Below are positions 25,172 to 37,141 of a stretch of 64,000 nt of DNA, in pieces. Origin of the DNA: Asterochloris sp. CNOR1 (Eukaryota > Chlorophyta > Trebouxiophyceae > Trebouxiales > Trebouxiaceae). The notes under the pieces are model-generated. The model did no database searches. It worked only from the letters and a program-made list of their open reading frames with translations, and was not told the origin of the DNA. The position numbers were made by a program, and so were the translations under genes. The first letter of the stretch is position 1. The number at the start of each line of letters is the position of its first letter. Location: NCBI GenBank assembly GCA_963969365.1, contig OZ017746.1:992001-1056000 (forward strand), given 5' to 3'.

Positions 25172-28100
25172 ATGAGGAACGCCTGTCAAGGGCTGTTGCT
25201 TGCTTGCTTTTTCACCTGTTCTCAAGCAGGCATTGGTGCTGCCCTTGGACCCAGCAACACACTCAGTGTTGCCAACACAACCCAGGTGAGCGACCTGATT
25301 GTTGTCCTCTTGGGCCCTCATCTGAGCGGCTCACTGAGCATCATTCAACATCTTGCAGGCAGAGGTCTGTGAAGGAGTGCGCCATCACCAAGGGGCACAG
25401 GATGCCTGCCAGCATGTCAGGCTCTACTGTAAAGCAGGTGCGCTGTGTCCATCCTGTGCGCTGCCAGCACTGTGCAAGGGATTCAGGCCATTTGCAGATG
25501 CAGTCGGTAAGCCCAATGTGGGCGGCTACATGCACAGACAGCCGGCAGATACCCCCTCCTGCACAGCCACACTGCAGAGCCCCAAAGTCGCTGCATATAG
25601 CCATGCCCACCCACTCACTCGCTACCCTTTTTACTGAGCAGATGCTGCGTAAAGGCTGCGCTAGATGAGCCCGTCACATATGTCCATGGTCCCTACAAGT
25701 GCTGCATATATGAACAGATGTTGCACCACACCAGCCAGCCTCAGACATCTACAACTACTACATTGCAGATTCACGGGTCAACTATATGGTGCTGTACTAC
25801 TGCCACGCCCGCCTGGGTGGCTATGCGCTGGCAGCAGCTTCGCTGCTGGGAGCCCTGCTGTGGCTGCTGCTGCTGTTCCGGGTGCTGGCCAGCACGGCTG
25901 ACAGCTTCTTCAGCCCCATCCTGGGGCAGCTGTCACAGGAGATAGGGCTGCCCCCGCGACTGGCAGGAGGTGCGATACAGCACGACACATCCTCTCCTTC
26001 AGCTGGGGCTGCTCCTTTGGCTCTTTTTGTCTGAGGCTGCCCCCTCCAGTGGCACAAGAGGACTGGGCAACCTCAGAGGCACAAACTGGCTCCATCCCCA
26101 CAAGGAGGCAGCCTGGGGTCGGGCAGCACATGCAGTGCTTGATGCTGCAGTTGCTGCTTGGCAAGCAAGTCTGCTGGGCAGCTCATGCATCACGCCTGCC
26201 CAAGATGTCACTAGGCAGTGCAGAGGTGCTTGATGTGCCGGCGCACCTCAGGCCAAGCTTGGTCTGTCAGCTTTCCCTGTGCAGCTTCCTCCATGTTGAC
26301 GACTGTCCCTCATCCTCTTGTCTGGGTGCTCTGCATAAGGGGCCTAATGTATTGAAGTCAGGGCTGCTGCTGCTCCTCCAGACGCCTTTGCTGCTCACCA
26401 GTGCCTGTTCCTGCCTGCAGTGACTTTTCTAGCACTGGGGAATGGAGCGCCCGATGTGTCCTCCTCTGTTGCAGCGATCAGGGCTGGGGAGTACAAGATG
26501 GCGCTGGGCTCCTTGTTTGGTGAGCACCCTTGCACCATGCACAGCCCACGTCCACCAGCTAGGCTTCCAAAGCAGGGCCTGCATCCTCGAGCGTGACCAA
26601 CACCATCTGAGCTTGCAGACAGCACTCTGCATACACAAGCAGCGCCTTCCCCAAACTGTCCCTCACCAGCAGCTTCATAAACAGACTTGTCTTTGACTCG
26701 TGCAGGAGGCGGCATGTTTGTCAGCGGTGTTGTGGGAGGCTTCATTGTGCTCACAGGCGGCGGGGTCAGGGTCAGGGGGGCACTCATGCGGGATGTGGGG
26801 GCCTACCTGGTTGCCACGGTCTGCGTGGCTATCGTGATGGCTTCAGGCCAGGTGGAACCCCTGCCTTTGACTGCAACGCCTTCATCTCAGACCTGCATGC
26901 CTGATGGTGCGTGGCAGGCTAGCTGTCGCACCAAGATACAAGCAGCGCGGCTGCTGAGCACATCGACATCCAGCATGCTGGCTGCTGTGTGTCTGCTGTG
27001 TTGCCGGCAGGCTCCGCTGGCCTCGAGTGCTGCTCTGCTATTGGCAGCACCAGTGGACCTGACGGGCTCCTCTGCTGCTGCAGATGACAGTCTGGAAGGC
27101 AGTCCTCCTGCTGGGCCTCTATATTGCCTACGTGATTGTGGTGCTGGCAGCTGATGTGGCACACCGCTGGGGGTGAGTTCCCCGTCTTGAGCCTGTCAAC
27201 ACCTGCCCTCCCTCGCGCTGCACCAGGGGCCCACTGTGCCCCAGCTCTGGAGCTGAAGGGTCTGCAGTCCCAGACATGCGAAGGCTGACTTGCACAACAT
27301 GTCAATCCTCATGATGCCTCACCACCCTTGTGCAGAAGCCCTTTCACATTGCGGGGGCCCCCTGAGGGTACCTGCTGCCCTCCTGCTGCAGGGGTCGGCA
27401 CCTGGAGGCAGTCGTCCCTGATGAGGAGACCGCTCTGCTGGAGCAGCCAGAGGTTGGGGAGCCCCCACTGGCCGTGCTCACAATGCTCCGAGACCCAGCC
27501 GACTCCCTATCTGGCGACTTTGAGGGCAACCGGACGGGGCAGCAGGCTCTGCAGGCCGGCCTGGAGGCTGCAGCAGAATCCCCCAAGCATGGCGCTGTGC
27601 CCCCGCACAAGACCATGATGAGCACCCGCCAGCTGCGGCAGCACGCCCTTGCACAGCTGGCCAAGTCAGACACTTTCCGCAGGTGGGGCTTGGGCTGCTG
27701 CCTGTGTGTTGGCAGGCCGGCAGCATGGGCTCAGACACTGCTTGCATCTGATCTCTGCACGTAACGCAAGCTCTTGAGAAATCTTGTCGCAGCATCTGCA
27801 TCAAGTGCCAGGAGAGGGTCAGCAAGCTCCCTGCCAGGAACTCACAGCCGCATGCAAACTGCATCTGCAAAGGCACGGCAGCAGCAGAGCGTTGCGCTGA
27901 TGGCCCACTGTCCCTGCATCCTTGGAATGAAATGATGCTGCCTACTCACCAAATATTCTGCTGCAGACTGGATGAGCGACGCCTGCAGCACGTCAACTCT
28001 TTGGCTCTGGATGATCTGGATGCGGAGGGGCACCACATCGACGTGACACCAGATGGAGGTGTCCCGCCCCTGGGGCATCATCTTGTGGGCCTGTGCTGCA

Positions 28101-29426
28101 TTTTACCGCTGCCAACCAGATGTGTGGGCGGGGCCCCATGTGGCTGTTGTGCACCTTGATGTGCTGTATGCGCGCAACCAGATTGCAGCTGCAGGGCGCA
28201 GCTGTCTGCACCTGTATGGCATCAGTCAGTCTAGCTTCCTGCTCGGCAAGACAGCAGCTGACCGCAAGCAGGTGACGCCTGCAACAAACTCGTCCATGTG
28301 CCCTGCAGATTACGAGCCCCCTGCTGTCGTGTCGGAGGGTGAGGAGAAGCAGCAGCAGGCGGCAGACAAGCAGCCCGCCCATCATCCGCCACCCAACGTG
28401 GAGGCCCAGCTGGACAGGCAGCAGGCAGGCCACCCTCAGAGTGGCGTCCAGGCGCCACAGCATCCTGCCTCTGACCAGGCAGCCCTGAAGACCATCAGGC
28501 AGACCTCTGGATCTTCCTCAGTCAGCTCCCTGGATGTGCATCAGGCACCGCCTGAGGTCCTCCAAGTGCCACGCCAGCGCCGACTGCTCAGGAGGGCCGG
28601 CAAGATGTCTGCCTCTGCAGGCCCCTGCCTGGCGGGGGCCAGCGCAGCCTGGGGGGGCGTGGCTGGAGTGGCAGACGCAGTGCTGTGGCTGCTGGAGTGG
28701 CCCTTGGTGGTGGCGCGGCGTGCCTCCATCCCGATGGTGGAAGCAGAAAGTTACCAGCGCAGCTGGTTCGTGGCCTCATGTGCCCTCAGCCCTGTGGCCA
28801 TCGCCCTATACTTTGAGCTGCAGTGGCCAGCGCTGTCTGTTGCCGCTGCCGTCGGCGTCTGCTGTGCTGGGGCAGCCGCGGTCGTGCTGCGGCACACGAC
28901 AGAGGCGCCGGAGTGGGCCTCTGATTGCGGCTTCCCCATTGGGGCTGCCCTGGCGGCCGTCGCAGGCTTCTTTACGGCAGTGCTGTGGATTGACACAGTG
29001 GCTGGGGAGCTGGTGGCCCTGCTGCAGTTTCTAGGCACCTGGGCAGGAATCGATGCTGCGGTGCTGGGCCTCACAGTCCTGGCTTGGGGGAACTCGCTGG
29101 GTGACCTGGCCACCAATGTTGCCATGGCCAAGAACGGCTTGGCCAATATGGCCATGACTGCGTGCTTTGCCGGCCCAGTGTTCAGCCTTCTCATTTCAGT
29201 GGCAGTTGGCTTCCTAAACATGCCTGTCAAGACCAAGCAGCTCCATGTCCAAGTCGAGCTGACGCCGACAATGGCTGTTGCAGCAGCATTCATTGTCTTG
29301 AATTGTACAGTCATAGTCCTTGTCGGCTTGCTCAACCATCAGCGGCTGCCAGAGTGGCATGGGTACAGCATGCTTGGTTTCTATGCCGCATTTCTGGTTT
29401 GCAGCTTGATCCTGGCCTTTGCTTGA
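25172..29426 (+). CDS. Cation/calcium exchanger (CCX/NCLX, SLC24A6-like)
   Basis: Multi-pass antiporter that exchanges Ca2+ or other cations for K+, Na+ or H+ across an organelle or plasma membrane. Exons: 25172-25285 (signal-like MRNACQGLLLACFFTCSQAG), 25359-25437 (Cys-rich CEGV..DACQHVRLYC, typical of CCX), 25769-25969, 26421-26520, about 26707-26850, 27083-27171, 27391-27681, 27966-28056 and 28308-29426. Alpha-1 repeat: FLALGNGAPDVSSSVAA. Alpha-2 repeat: VLAWGNSLGDLATNVAMAKN. Both carry the ion-binding Asn/Asp. The two helix bundles are separated by a long hydrophilic loop rich in Gln, Pro, His and Glu (about 28310-28600), where calcium regulation might sit. The last exon encodes the whole second bundle and ends CSLILAFA. 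Late exon borders are less sure than the first four. Confidence 0.9.
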
Positions 29427-30020
29427 TCATCTTAGAGCAAGAACACTGCCAAGTGGATGGTGGCCCCTTCTCATTCCTCATTAAAATCTGTACTCATAAT
29501 GGCCAACAGCTCTTTGTAAACCCCCCTCAGCATGTCATCAAGGCACCTCGTGCATCCGTCTAGGCCTTCCCTGCTGAGACATGTGACGGCTTGGCCGCCC
29601 TGCAGCGAAGCCTCCAGTCAGAGCTGCTGCTATGGGAACCACATTTGACAGGGATGGTCCCTCTTCAGCGGCGAGTAGGCTGGCAATGAGCACAGATCTA
29701 CAGCAACTGGGAGCAGCAGTGCACTTCAGGCCCAGAGCAGGCGCAGTGCAACCACAGTCAGAGCCTCACTCGGGACAGCGCTGAGCAGTCCATGAGCAGG
29801 GCGGCAGCCGCCAGGTCCGGCATGGGCTGCACCTCCCTGCGTACGCCACAAATGATCCTTTTCTACAGATCTGCCAGTTGAGAACACCACACGCCACCCA
29901 AAGCTATCTCTACCTTTTACCTGCCGTTGTGTACCCTCTGCTTGGCAACCAAAAGTAGCAACACAAACTCATTTACTGCAAGCAGTAACTCTTTCTAACC
30001 CTTTGCTGAAACCTAAGGTT
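29427..30020. other. Convergent 3' regions
   Basis: This interval lies between the stops of the exchanger and the MCM-like gene. A TGTAA at 29515-29519 is the likely polyadenylation signal of the exchanger. No coding exon is supported. Confidence 0.5.
29515..29519 (+). promoter_or_regulatory. Putative TGTAA polyadenylation signal
   Basis: TGTAA lies 89 bp after the stop of the exchanger gene, in an AT-richer stretch, at a position typical of green-algal 3' UTRs. Confidence 0.5.
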
Positions 30021-32816
30021 TTACCTGCGGCAGTGCAGCCTGGCACAGGCAGCAGCCAGGCGCATGAGTGCCTCCAGGGTGCCCACGCCGGCAGGCCCCT
30101 CTGCTGCGACCACCTGCAGCTGGCGCCGGGCAGTGAAGTATACCTGCGCCAGTGCAGCAGCCGTGGGATCCCACACAGGCTCCAGCTGCAGCGCAGCCAG
30201 CGCCACAGCACCCCGGAGGCCCTGCTCGGCAGCTGCTCGCTCATGGAAGCTGCCTGGCTGGCCTGAGGCGGCTGACTCTGTCCCTGGCACAGTCTGTGTG
30301 GTGCTGCTTGGCTGGCCTGAAACAGCTGACAAGGCCCCTGTTGCGGCCGGTGTGGTGGCGAGGCTGCCAGCAGGCCTATCCTGCGTGGCAGCCCAGGAGA
30401 CAGGGCTGGCTGGTCTGGCATCCTGCAGCATGTCATCCAGGCTGTGCAGCAGTGACTTCCAGGGCAGCACAATATCGACAGCGGCAGTGAGGCTGGCCAT
30501 GGCAGTCTGGATCGCCTTGGAAGGCTTCTTGGCACTGCTGCCCAGAATGGACATCTCAGGCTGCACAGCCCAGACTACTGCTGACACTGGGGCAGTCAGG
30601 CCCCGGCTTGTAGCAGCGCTGCCTTGCTGCAGGGCATGAGCCAGAGCCAGCCTGGCTCTGTCTGTCAGCTGCATGGCGTCCACCACCAGCACGCCTGCAG
30701 CACACATCCTGCATGACCTTGCTGAGGTGCTTGTCGTGCTTCACTGCAAAGTCAGGGCATGAATGCACCTGCCTCCAGCAGACACTCTGTGCAGAGATTT
30801 TTAAAGCAAATGATCCACTGTACCTGCACTGGCTGCCAGCAAAGCCCCGCCTGCCAGCCGCCAGCCAGACTCCATTCCATCACTGGCAGCCGCCCACGTG
30901 GTTGCCGAGGGCATAAGGTCGCTGGGTGGGCCTGCGTAGCTGACAGCATGGGGCGCCAGAAGGGCGGCTGCCTGCTGCAGGACGCGCTTGGCTTGCCCAC
31001 AATGGCCCGCCTGCTCAAGCAGAACGTGGACCTGCATCAGCAGATGCCGCAGTAGTGTTGACTTCGGCTGCCCCAGATAGGTGCATGCATCTTTGCTGCA
31101 GACTCAGGCCCTGGCAGGCTGTATGCTCTAGCTGGTCTGCACGAGCCGCTGCCACACACCTGGTGTCGAGCAGGCGCAGCCTCAGCAGCTGCGGTGGTAC
31201 GGCGGACTGCCTGCCTAGCCGTGGCTACACTCAGGACCAGGGCCAGAGGGAGGACTGGGCTCACGCTGAAGCCCAGCACGTGGCCAAGCACATCGCAGAG
31301 CGGGCTGAGAATGTTGTCCTGTGCGCCCAGGTTCAGGGCACGGCCAGGGTGCACCAGCCTGGCCGGCTGCACGCGCCTCACATTGCTGGCACAGACCTGC
31401 AAGGCAGACACTGCAAGTGACTGGGTTCTAAATGGGAGGATGCTGCTCAATGCTGCGTGGCATCATCAGCATCAGTCAGTGAGAGTTCTGGCACTTCTGA
31501 TGGTGCACAGAAAGCATGCATTGCTCCTTATATGCCCTATCTGCACCTGAACTTGGCCCAGAATCTTCATTACTGAGGGAGCCTGCCCAGGCTGCTGCAC
31601 ACCAAGCCAGCCAGCGACCCACACCATGTCGCCCACGCTGAGACTGGAGCATAGACTTTCGCCGCGCAGCTGCACCAGGAGCTCCTGCTGGCTGCCAAAG
31701 CTGCCAGGCTCATGGTAGCCAGTGAAGACACCGCCAGGGGCCAGCCATGCCTGCCGTGCCTGCAGGCCAGCCAGTGTGGATCTGCGCAGAACCCTCCACT
31801 GAAACCCTTAATGACACAGATCGCAGAAAAGTATTTGCAGCAAGATTATGGTCTGCGCAGAAGTCTGCTGTGACACAGTCTGTAGTCAAGCAGCAAGCAA
31901 AAGCAGTGTGGATGAGCTGACGCTGCAGATACCCATTCAATGCATGCCTGACTCACTGGCATCTGGACTCTCTGCGAGACATCTTCGTCAGCAGCCTGGG
32001 GTCTGGCAGCTCTGGCAGGGCAGCATGCTGGCGGCTCATTGTTGAGCAGCTCAGCCACAGTGCCACAGAAGTAGCAGGTGCTGGTGGTCGCGTATACATG
32101 CTGCACAGTGGAGGCTAGAGCAGTGCAGATGCCACACAGCTGCACCAGCCTGGCTGCTCCATGGCATGGGGCATGCTGAAGCTCTGCTGGCGTGCTCAGT
32201 GGCACAGGCACCTGCAGGTTGGGCAGCTGAGAAAGGCACTTCCAGAGGGACACCAGGCAGACTCTGTGCCTGGCATGTGCGGCTGCACATGGGATCTCCT
32301 GCTTCCCACACCCATGCTCACAGGGGTAGATGTAGCACATGCGACATCAGTTTGCTGACCTTGACAAACATCAAAGAGGTGTTGGCCTGACCTGAGTGAT
32401 CTTCAGCCAGATTGGGGTGCTTCTGCGCTCCAGCACGCCCTGCTCCACCAAGAGGACCCCGATCCTGGCGCACAGTTGCCCTGCACTTGCCATCTTGCAT
32501 GAGTGGCAGCTTGGCCAGGCACTCTAGAGGCCTCAGATTGCAGTATACCTGGTGCATTCAGCAGCTCAGATATGAGATCATTGTAACACTCTGCCTGGCC
32601 ACACAGCTCCAGCATGTCCACCTGCAGTGCATGATGACAATCAAGCTGCAAGCATTGCTATGAACCCCTGCCCCCAAGCTGTGCCTACACCTCAATCGTA
32701 AGGCCTTCGCCTGCGTCCTGATGCAGATCTTGCTGCTGCAGCCAGGCGGTCAGCTGCAGCAGTAGGGGGTCATTGCGGCATGCATCTGAGATGTCAGATA
32801 TGGCCCGAGAGCGCAT
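30021..32816 (-). CDS. MCMDC2: Divergent MCM-domain protein, MCMDC2-like
   Basis: An MCM-fold protein with a weakened ATPase site. The first exon opens MRSRAISDISDACRNDP (ATG at 32816). The next reads VDMLELCGQAECYNDLISEL, the MCM N-terminal domain. The OB-fold/zinc region has LVQLCGICTALASTVQHVYA then STCYFCG, followed by SLSVGDMVWVAGWLGV. The AAA part has SPLCDVLGHVLGFSVSPVLP, KDACTYLGQPKSTLLRHLL in the Walker A position, GWRLAGGALLAASAG, and AAGVLVVDAMQLTDRARLAL in the Walker B position. The end matches the MCM lid: TLEALMRLAAACARLH. Walker A lacks the usual GDPGxAKS spacing and the Walker B Glu is Ala. The order and spacing resemble animal MCMDC2, a meiotic recombination factor, more than MCM2-9, but MCM8/9 or a lineage-specific paralogue is possible. 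Several exon borders are approximate. Confidence 0.7.
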
Positions 32817-33245
32817 CGTTGTTTCCCCCTGTTTCAAGGCACGGTGAGCATTGTGTAATATGGTTCAAATCTCAGCACTCAGAGCAATCTCTCATTGCTG
32901 TACAGTAGACATAGGCTGGCTAGTTAACAATTTGAACAACACTAAGATGCAGCAGAGGAGCTGACAGTGTCAGCCTGCTAGAGCCCAAGGCAGGGGCAGC
33001 ATTCTGGCTGGGCCTCCACAATACAGGGTGACATCAGCTGCATGCTGTTATGACTTGGGGGGGTGGATTGCCACGCCTGTGGAGCAATTGCCCGGCCCGA
33101 CCAGAAATACTGCCAAGCCGTAGTGCGCAACAAGAACGAGTGGGAATGCCTCAAGCAAGCCATTGCTGGCTTGTCAGTCTGACATTGGTGTGGCACAACG
33201 TTCATTCAAGTCATTCAGGTGCTGGTGCAGTGAATGGCGAGTTGC
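32817..33245. other. Intergenic region, no gene seen
   Basis: This 429 bp gap holds the promoter of the MCM-like gene and the 3' UTR of the sorbitol dehydrogenase gene, both on the minus strand. No motif or exon is supported. Confidence 0.5.
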
Positions 33246-36105
33246 TTACAGGTTGAACATGACCTGCAACCAAACGGAGCCACATGAAGGCCACTGGAGT
33301 GAGCCACAGCACAGTAGCCAGGCCACAAGCAAGTGAGCCCTGTTACCAGCAGCCAGCGACAGGCAGGACGCAGCTAATGTCTGTTCTCGGAGGCCACTTT
33401 CAGGCATCTTCAGCAGCCTGCAGACCCACCTTGATGGCCTTGGTCTCTGCAGACCGAAGAGCTGTGTCAAAGCCCTTGGCGACCTCCTGCTCAGAAAAGC
33501 CGAATCTGCACACACAGCAGCCTCTTGGGGAGAGCATTGCAGAGCCCTGCAGGATCGCAATAAGCAGCGCAGGCCACTGCAAGACAGGCAGGAACATGAA
33601 AGCTACATCATCACCAGCCTGCTGATGTCAACCAGCTTAAGCGCACTGTGCACCTGTGAGTGATGAGGGGTGTGACATCAATCTTCTTCTGTCCCAGCAG
33701 GCTGAGGCAGAGCGGGTACTGCAAAGCACAGCACCACACAGTCAGGACGAGATGTGGGCAACCCAGTGCTGAAGGACCTGAGTGCTATGTAGACACTTGT
33801 TGGAAGGACGCGAGATGCAATGCACATGGACGCAGCTGTGAAGATAGAGCAGGCTGAGGCATGGCACTGAGCAAAGAGGTGACAGTGCCTCAGAGGAAGC
33901 ACTTCGACACACATCAGGCACAGGCAGCACTGCTCATGCGGCTCACTGTGTTGGCGTAACGGAAGCAGCCCAGAACATCAAGCTCGTGCACACCCACGGT
34001 AGACATGGGCAGCGTCATGTTGTCCTGCCCCATACCCACTACCACCACCTTGCCACCCATGCAGCAGCACCTGCAGGCAGCAGGTGTCTCCTTTCAGGCA
34101 GCAGCTGCAACAGGCTGCCGCAAGCACATTGCACCATGCAGGTGTTTGGATGGTCCCATGTTGTGGCTGGACCCGACAAGCTGTGCAGCAGCCTGGAGGT
34201 ATGCAGCCGGCCTGACCAGAACGTAGTGTCCAGTGCTCAACAGAGAGGCACTTGCTCTGCACCATATGCAGGCTCACCTAATGGCTGTCTGCACTGTGCT
34301 CTCGAATCCTACACAGTCTATGACAATCTCAGGGCCGATGGGGGACAGTAGCTTCTTCAAGTACTCTGCGATTTCAGGCGGCGTGGCAGTGCGGGGGTGG
34401 CAGTGGGTATTGGTGGCACCCATCTTCTGGGCAAGCTTGATGTTGTCGGGGTTGATGTCGGTGATGGTGACGCTGGTTGCCCCAAAAGAGAGGGCTGCTG
34501 CCAGGGTCATCAGGCCTGCAGGTAAGCGCAGGGGCTTGCTGAAGTGCGGTGTAGTGGACAGATGGTGTTTAATGACCTCGGGCAAAGAGATCTTGCAAGG
34601 AGATGACATGCAGGCCTCCGCATCTGCTTGGCATGTGGGGTCATGGAGGCTGTTGTGCCAGCTGTCCACAGGACGCTGATGTCACACCAATTGTCATGAC
34701 TCTGCACCTGCTCTCAGGAGCACCTAAAGTCAGCAGCAGCATGATGCAGCACCCTACATGCAGAACACGCCTGGACACCAACTGCTGCATGTCCTGCCTC
34801 TCAGAGCTCTGCCAAGCAGCAAGCAGCACACCGTGGACATCCTGCCCTAGCAGGCTCAAGCAGAGGTCTCACCAATGGGGCCTGCTCCCAGGATCACCAC
34901 GTTCTTGCCTGGCTCCACCTTGCCTCTCCTGCAGGCATGAATGCCCACAGACAGGGGCTCGCACATAGCACCCTCCTCGTAGCTGACGCCTTCGGGGAGC
35001 TTGAAACAAAATTCTGCTGGGTGGTCAATATACTGCAGGCAGGAAACGGAGAGCTGATCAGATGGCAGTGACGTGATGGACCTGGAGCAGATCCAGGCAG
35101 AGAAGCTAGAGGCAGGCAGCCAACAGTAATTCAAGTCAGGTGCAGACCTGAGCGAGGGACCCATGGCAGGGTGGTGTTGCAAAAAATTTGATATCGGGGC
35201 AAAGGTTGTATCGCCCTTCCCTGCAAATACAGCAGCACTGTCAGCCACATCTCTTGGGGCAAAGCAACATACTTTCAAGCACCCTGTTTGAGTGGCAGCC
35301 GCTGTGACCTACCTGGAAGCCTTGTTAGTCCAGCATGGAATGCCAGGCTCAACCGCCACGCGGTCACCCAGCTGCAGGTCCCTCACGCCTGGGCCAACCT
35401 CTACCACAGTGCCAGCGGACTCATGGCCTGCAGGGCAAGCTCACTGTCAGCTGAGAGGCAGCACGGCTCCCTCCATGCTTTTGTGCCCACTCTCACACAG
35501 ATGCAACAGGCTGCACACGCTGCCAAACCCCAGCAATGCAATTTTGAGCAGGGGCTGGACGGTGGCAGGCTCACCAATGACCATGGGCTCCCTGACAATG
35601 AAGTCAGCAATCCGCCCACGCCGCCAGTCTGCAGCACAGCTCTTGTATGTCAGCAGCAGTATGCCAGCACAAGGGTGGCAAAGGTGCAGACAGCTTGCTG
35701 CTGGCTGGCGCTGCGGGCGCAGCTGCAGGCCAACACAGGCAGGCAAGTGCTTACAGTGGACGTCGCTGCCGCAGATGCCGACCGCCTTGATTTCTATCCT
35801 AACCTATACAGTACAAGGCATGCAGGTCAGTAACATGCTGCAGAAACGCCCTGAACAATCACAGATGACACGTAAGAGAGTACCTGCCCCTCTTTGAGGG
35901 TGGAGGCCAAAGGGAACTCCTCAAAGCGCATGTCGTTGATGCCATGCAGCACGGCGGCAAAGTTGGGCTTGCTGAAGTTGCTCCACTTCACAAACCCATT
36001 TGCTGCTGCGTGGCCTAGGCCGCTGATGCTCCTGCTGAGCCCCACGATCCCCCCAGGCAGAGATCGCTGGGGGGACAGGGGAGCTGGGGCGAGCTCATTG
36101 ACCAT
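33246..36105 (-). CDS. SDH: Sorbitol/L-iditol dehydrogenase (zinc MDR family)
   Basis: Zinc- and NAD-dependent enzyme that oxidises polyols such as sorbitol to ketoses. The ATG at 36105 opens [19 protein letters not shown], an extension before the conserved part begins near [17 protein letters not shown]. Catalytic zinc ligands are present: Cys in [19 protein letters not shown] (joined across a splice), His in GHESAG, and Glu in [17 protein letters not shown]. The Rossmann segment has [10 protein letters not shown] and [18 protein letters not shown]. Later exons read [40 protein letters not shown] and [20 protein letters not shown]. The last tiny exon completes AIKVMFNL. In the lobe that binds structural zinc in many relatives, the sequence is [16 protein letters not shown], with only the outer cysteines kept. 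That site is probably empty, as in mammalian SDH. The N-terminal extension could target an organelle. Confidence 0.93.
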
Positions 36106-37141
36106 CCTGCAGCAGCCAGGGGCCTGCTTTGGGGACAAGGGCTTGACACCTCGCAGGGAGTGTGGGGCTGCAGGACATGGCAACCCTGCTGTGTGCGCAA
36201 CCTGGCCCCAGGCAGCAGCACCTGCAGCCTGATGCTACCCCAGGCTGAGCACATGCTGGGTACCCCTCGCAAGGGCCCTTTGACTCGATTGTTTCAGGCG
36301 CTGGCCAGGCTGCGGGGGCCTCGATCAGCGCCCTCCAGGCTGCCATGAGGGGGAGTCAGCTGCCCGCAGTGCAGCATGCTTGAGCAGCTGGCATCATCCA
36401 ATCCATGTCTCAACAAGCAGGCTGGAAATGTAGTCTGGCAGCAGCAGCTGATTGCAGAGCACCAGAAGCCAGCAGCACACAATCCTGCCCAGTGGCAGCC
36501 AGGCTCACCCTGTTTCCTGTACTCTCACGGTGCCCTTGCTGCTCTCACGGTGAGGTGTGCCCTGCTCTAAACTGCACGTCATGCAACGGCTGGGGGTTCA
36601 TGCATCGAGAGTGTCTTAGGCATCGAGCATACCTGTGTTAGGCATCGAGCGTACCTGTGTGTGGCTCTGCCGCTCCACCTGCTGGAGCCGGACTGGATAG
36701 GCAGCACAAGCTGGGCAGAACGATCAGGGCGCTCAGGCTGATCAGGGTTTGGGCAACAGGGTTTGGGCAAGAGGCTCCACTGAAGAAAGTGTTGCGCAGG
36801 GTGCAACCCCAAGAAATGGAGGTGGCTGCCTAAAGGGCTGACATGGCAAAGCCCTCCATTTCTGTCAGCCTTTGACCCATGTGATGGCAAAGGTGGACAG
36901 ATAAAGGCTGGCTGTTGCAAAAGTCCTGTCACTCTCTGGAGATGGCTGAAGTTGAACGCGCAAGATAGAACATTGTCAATCAGAAACGTGGAAAATCCCT
37001 GCACACACGTCTGACTACAGTGTGACAAATTCAGTTTTTCAATTATGGGTTCACTCAGGGCACAGGAGGGCGCTGTGGATGAGCACCGCCTTGTGTGAGG
37101 TTGTGGTGCAGACCTGGCGGCCAGCACTGGCAGGGAGCCGG
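36106..37141. other. Intergenic region with a short tandem repeat
   Basis: This region lies upstream of sorbitol dehydrogenase and downstream of the lactonase gene. I see no coding exon. A 2 x 22 bp tandem repeat lies at 36616-36659, and the phrase CAGGGTTTGGGCAA occurs twice near 36745-36770. Confidence 0.5.
36616..36659 (+). repeat. Tandem repeat, two 22 bp units
   Basis: The unit TTAGGCATCGAGCATACCTG followed by TG (36616-36637) is repeated at 36638-36659 with one mismatch (GCAT to GCGT). Confidence 0.9.

Noticed and set aside
28053-28307. N-terminal extension of the long exchanger frame starting at 28053
   Set aside because: The sequence is in a different frame from the exon at 27966-28056, and a good CTGCAG acceptor at 28308 explains the coding start.
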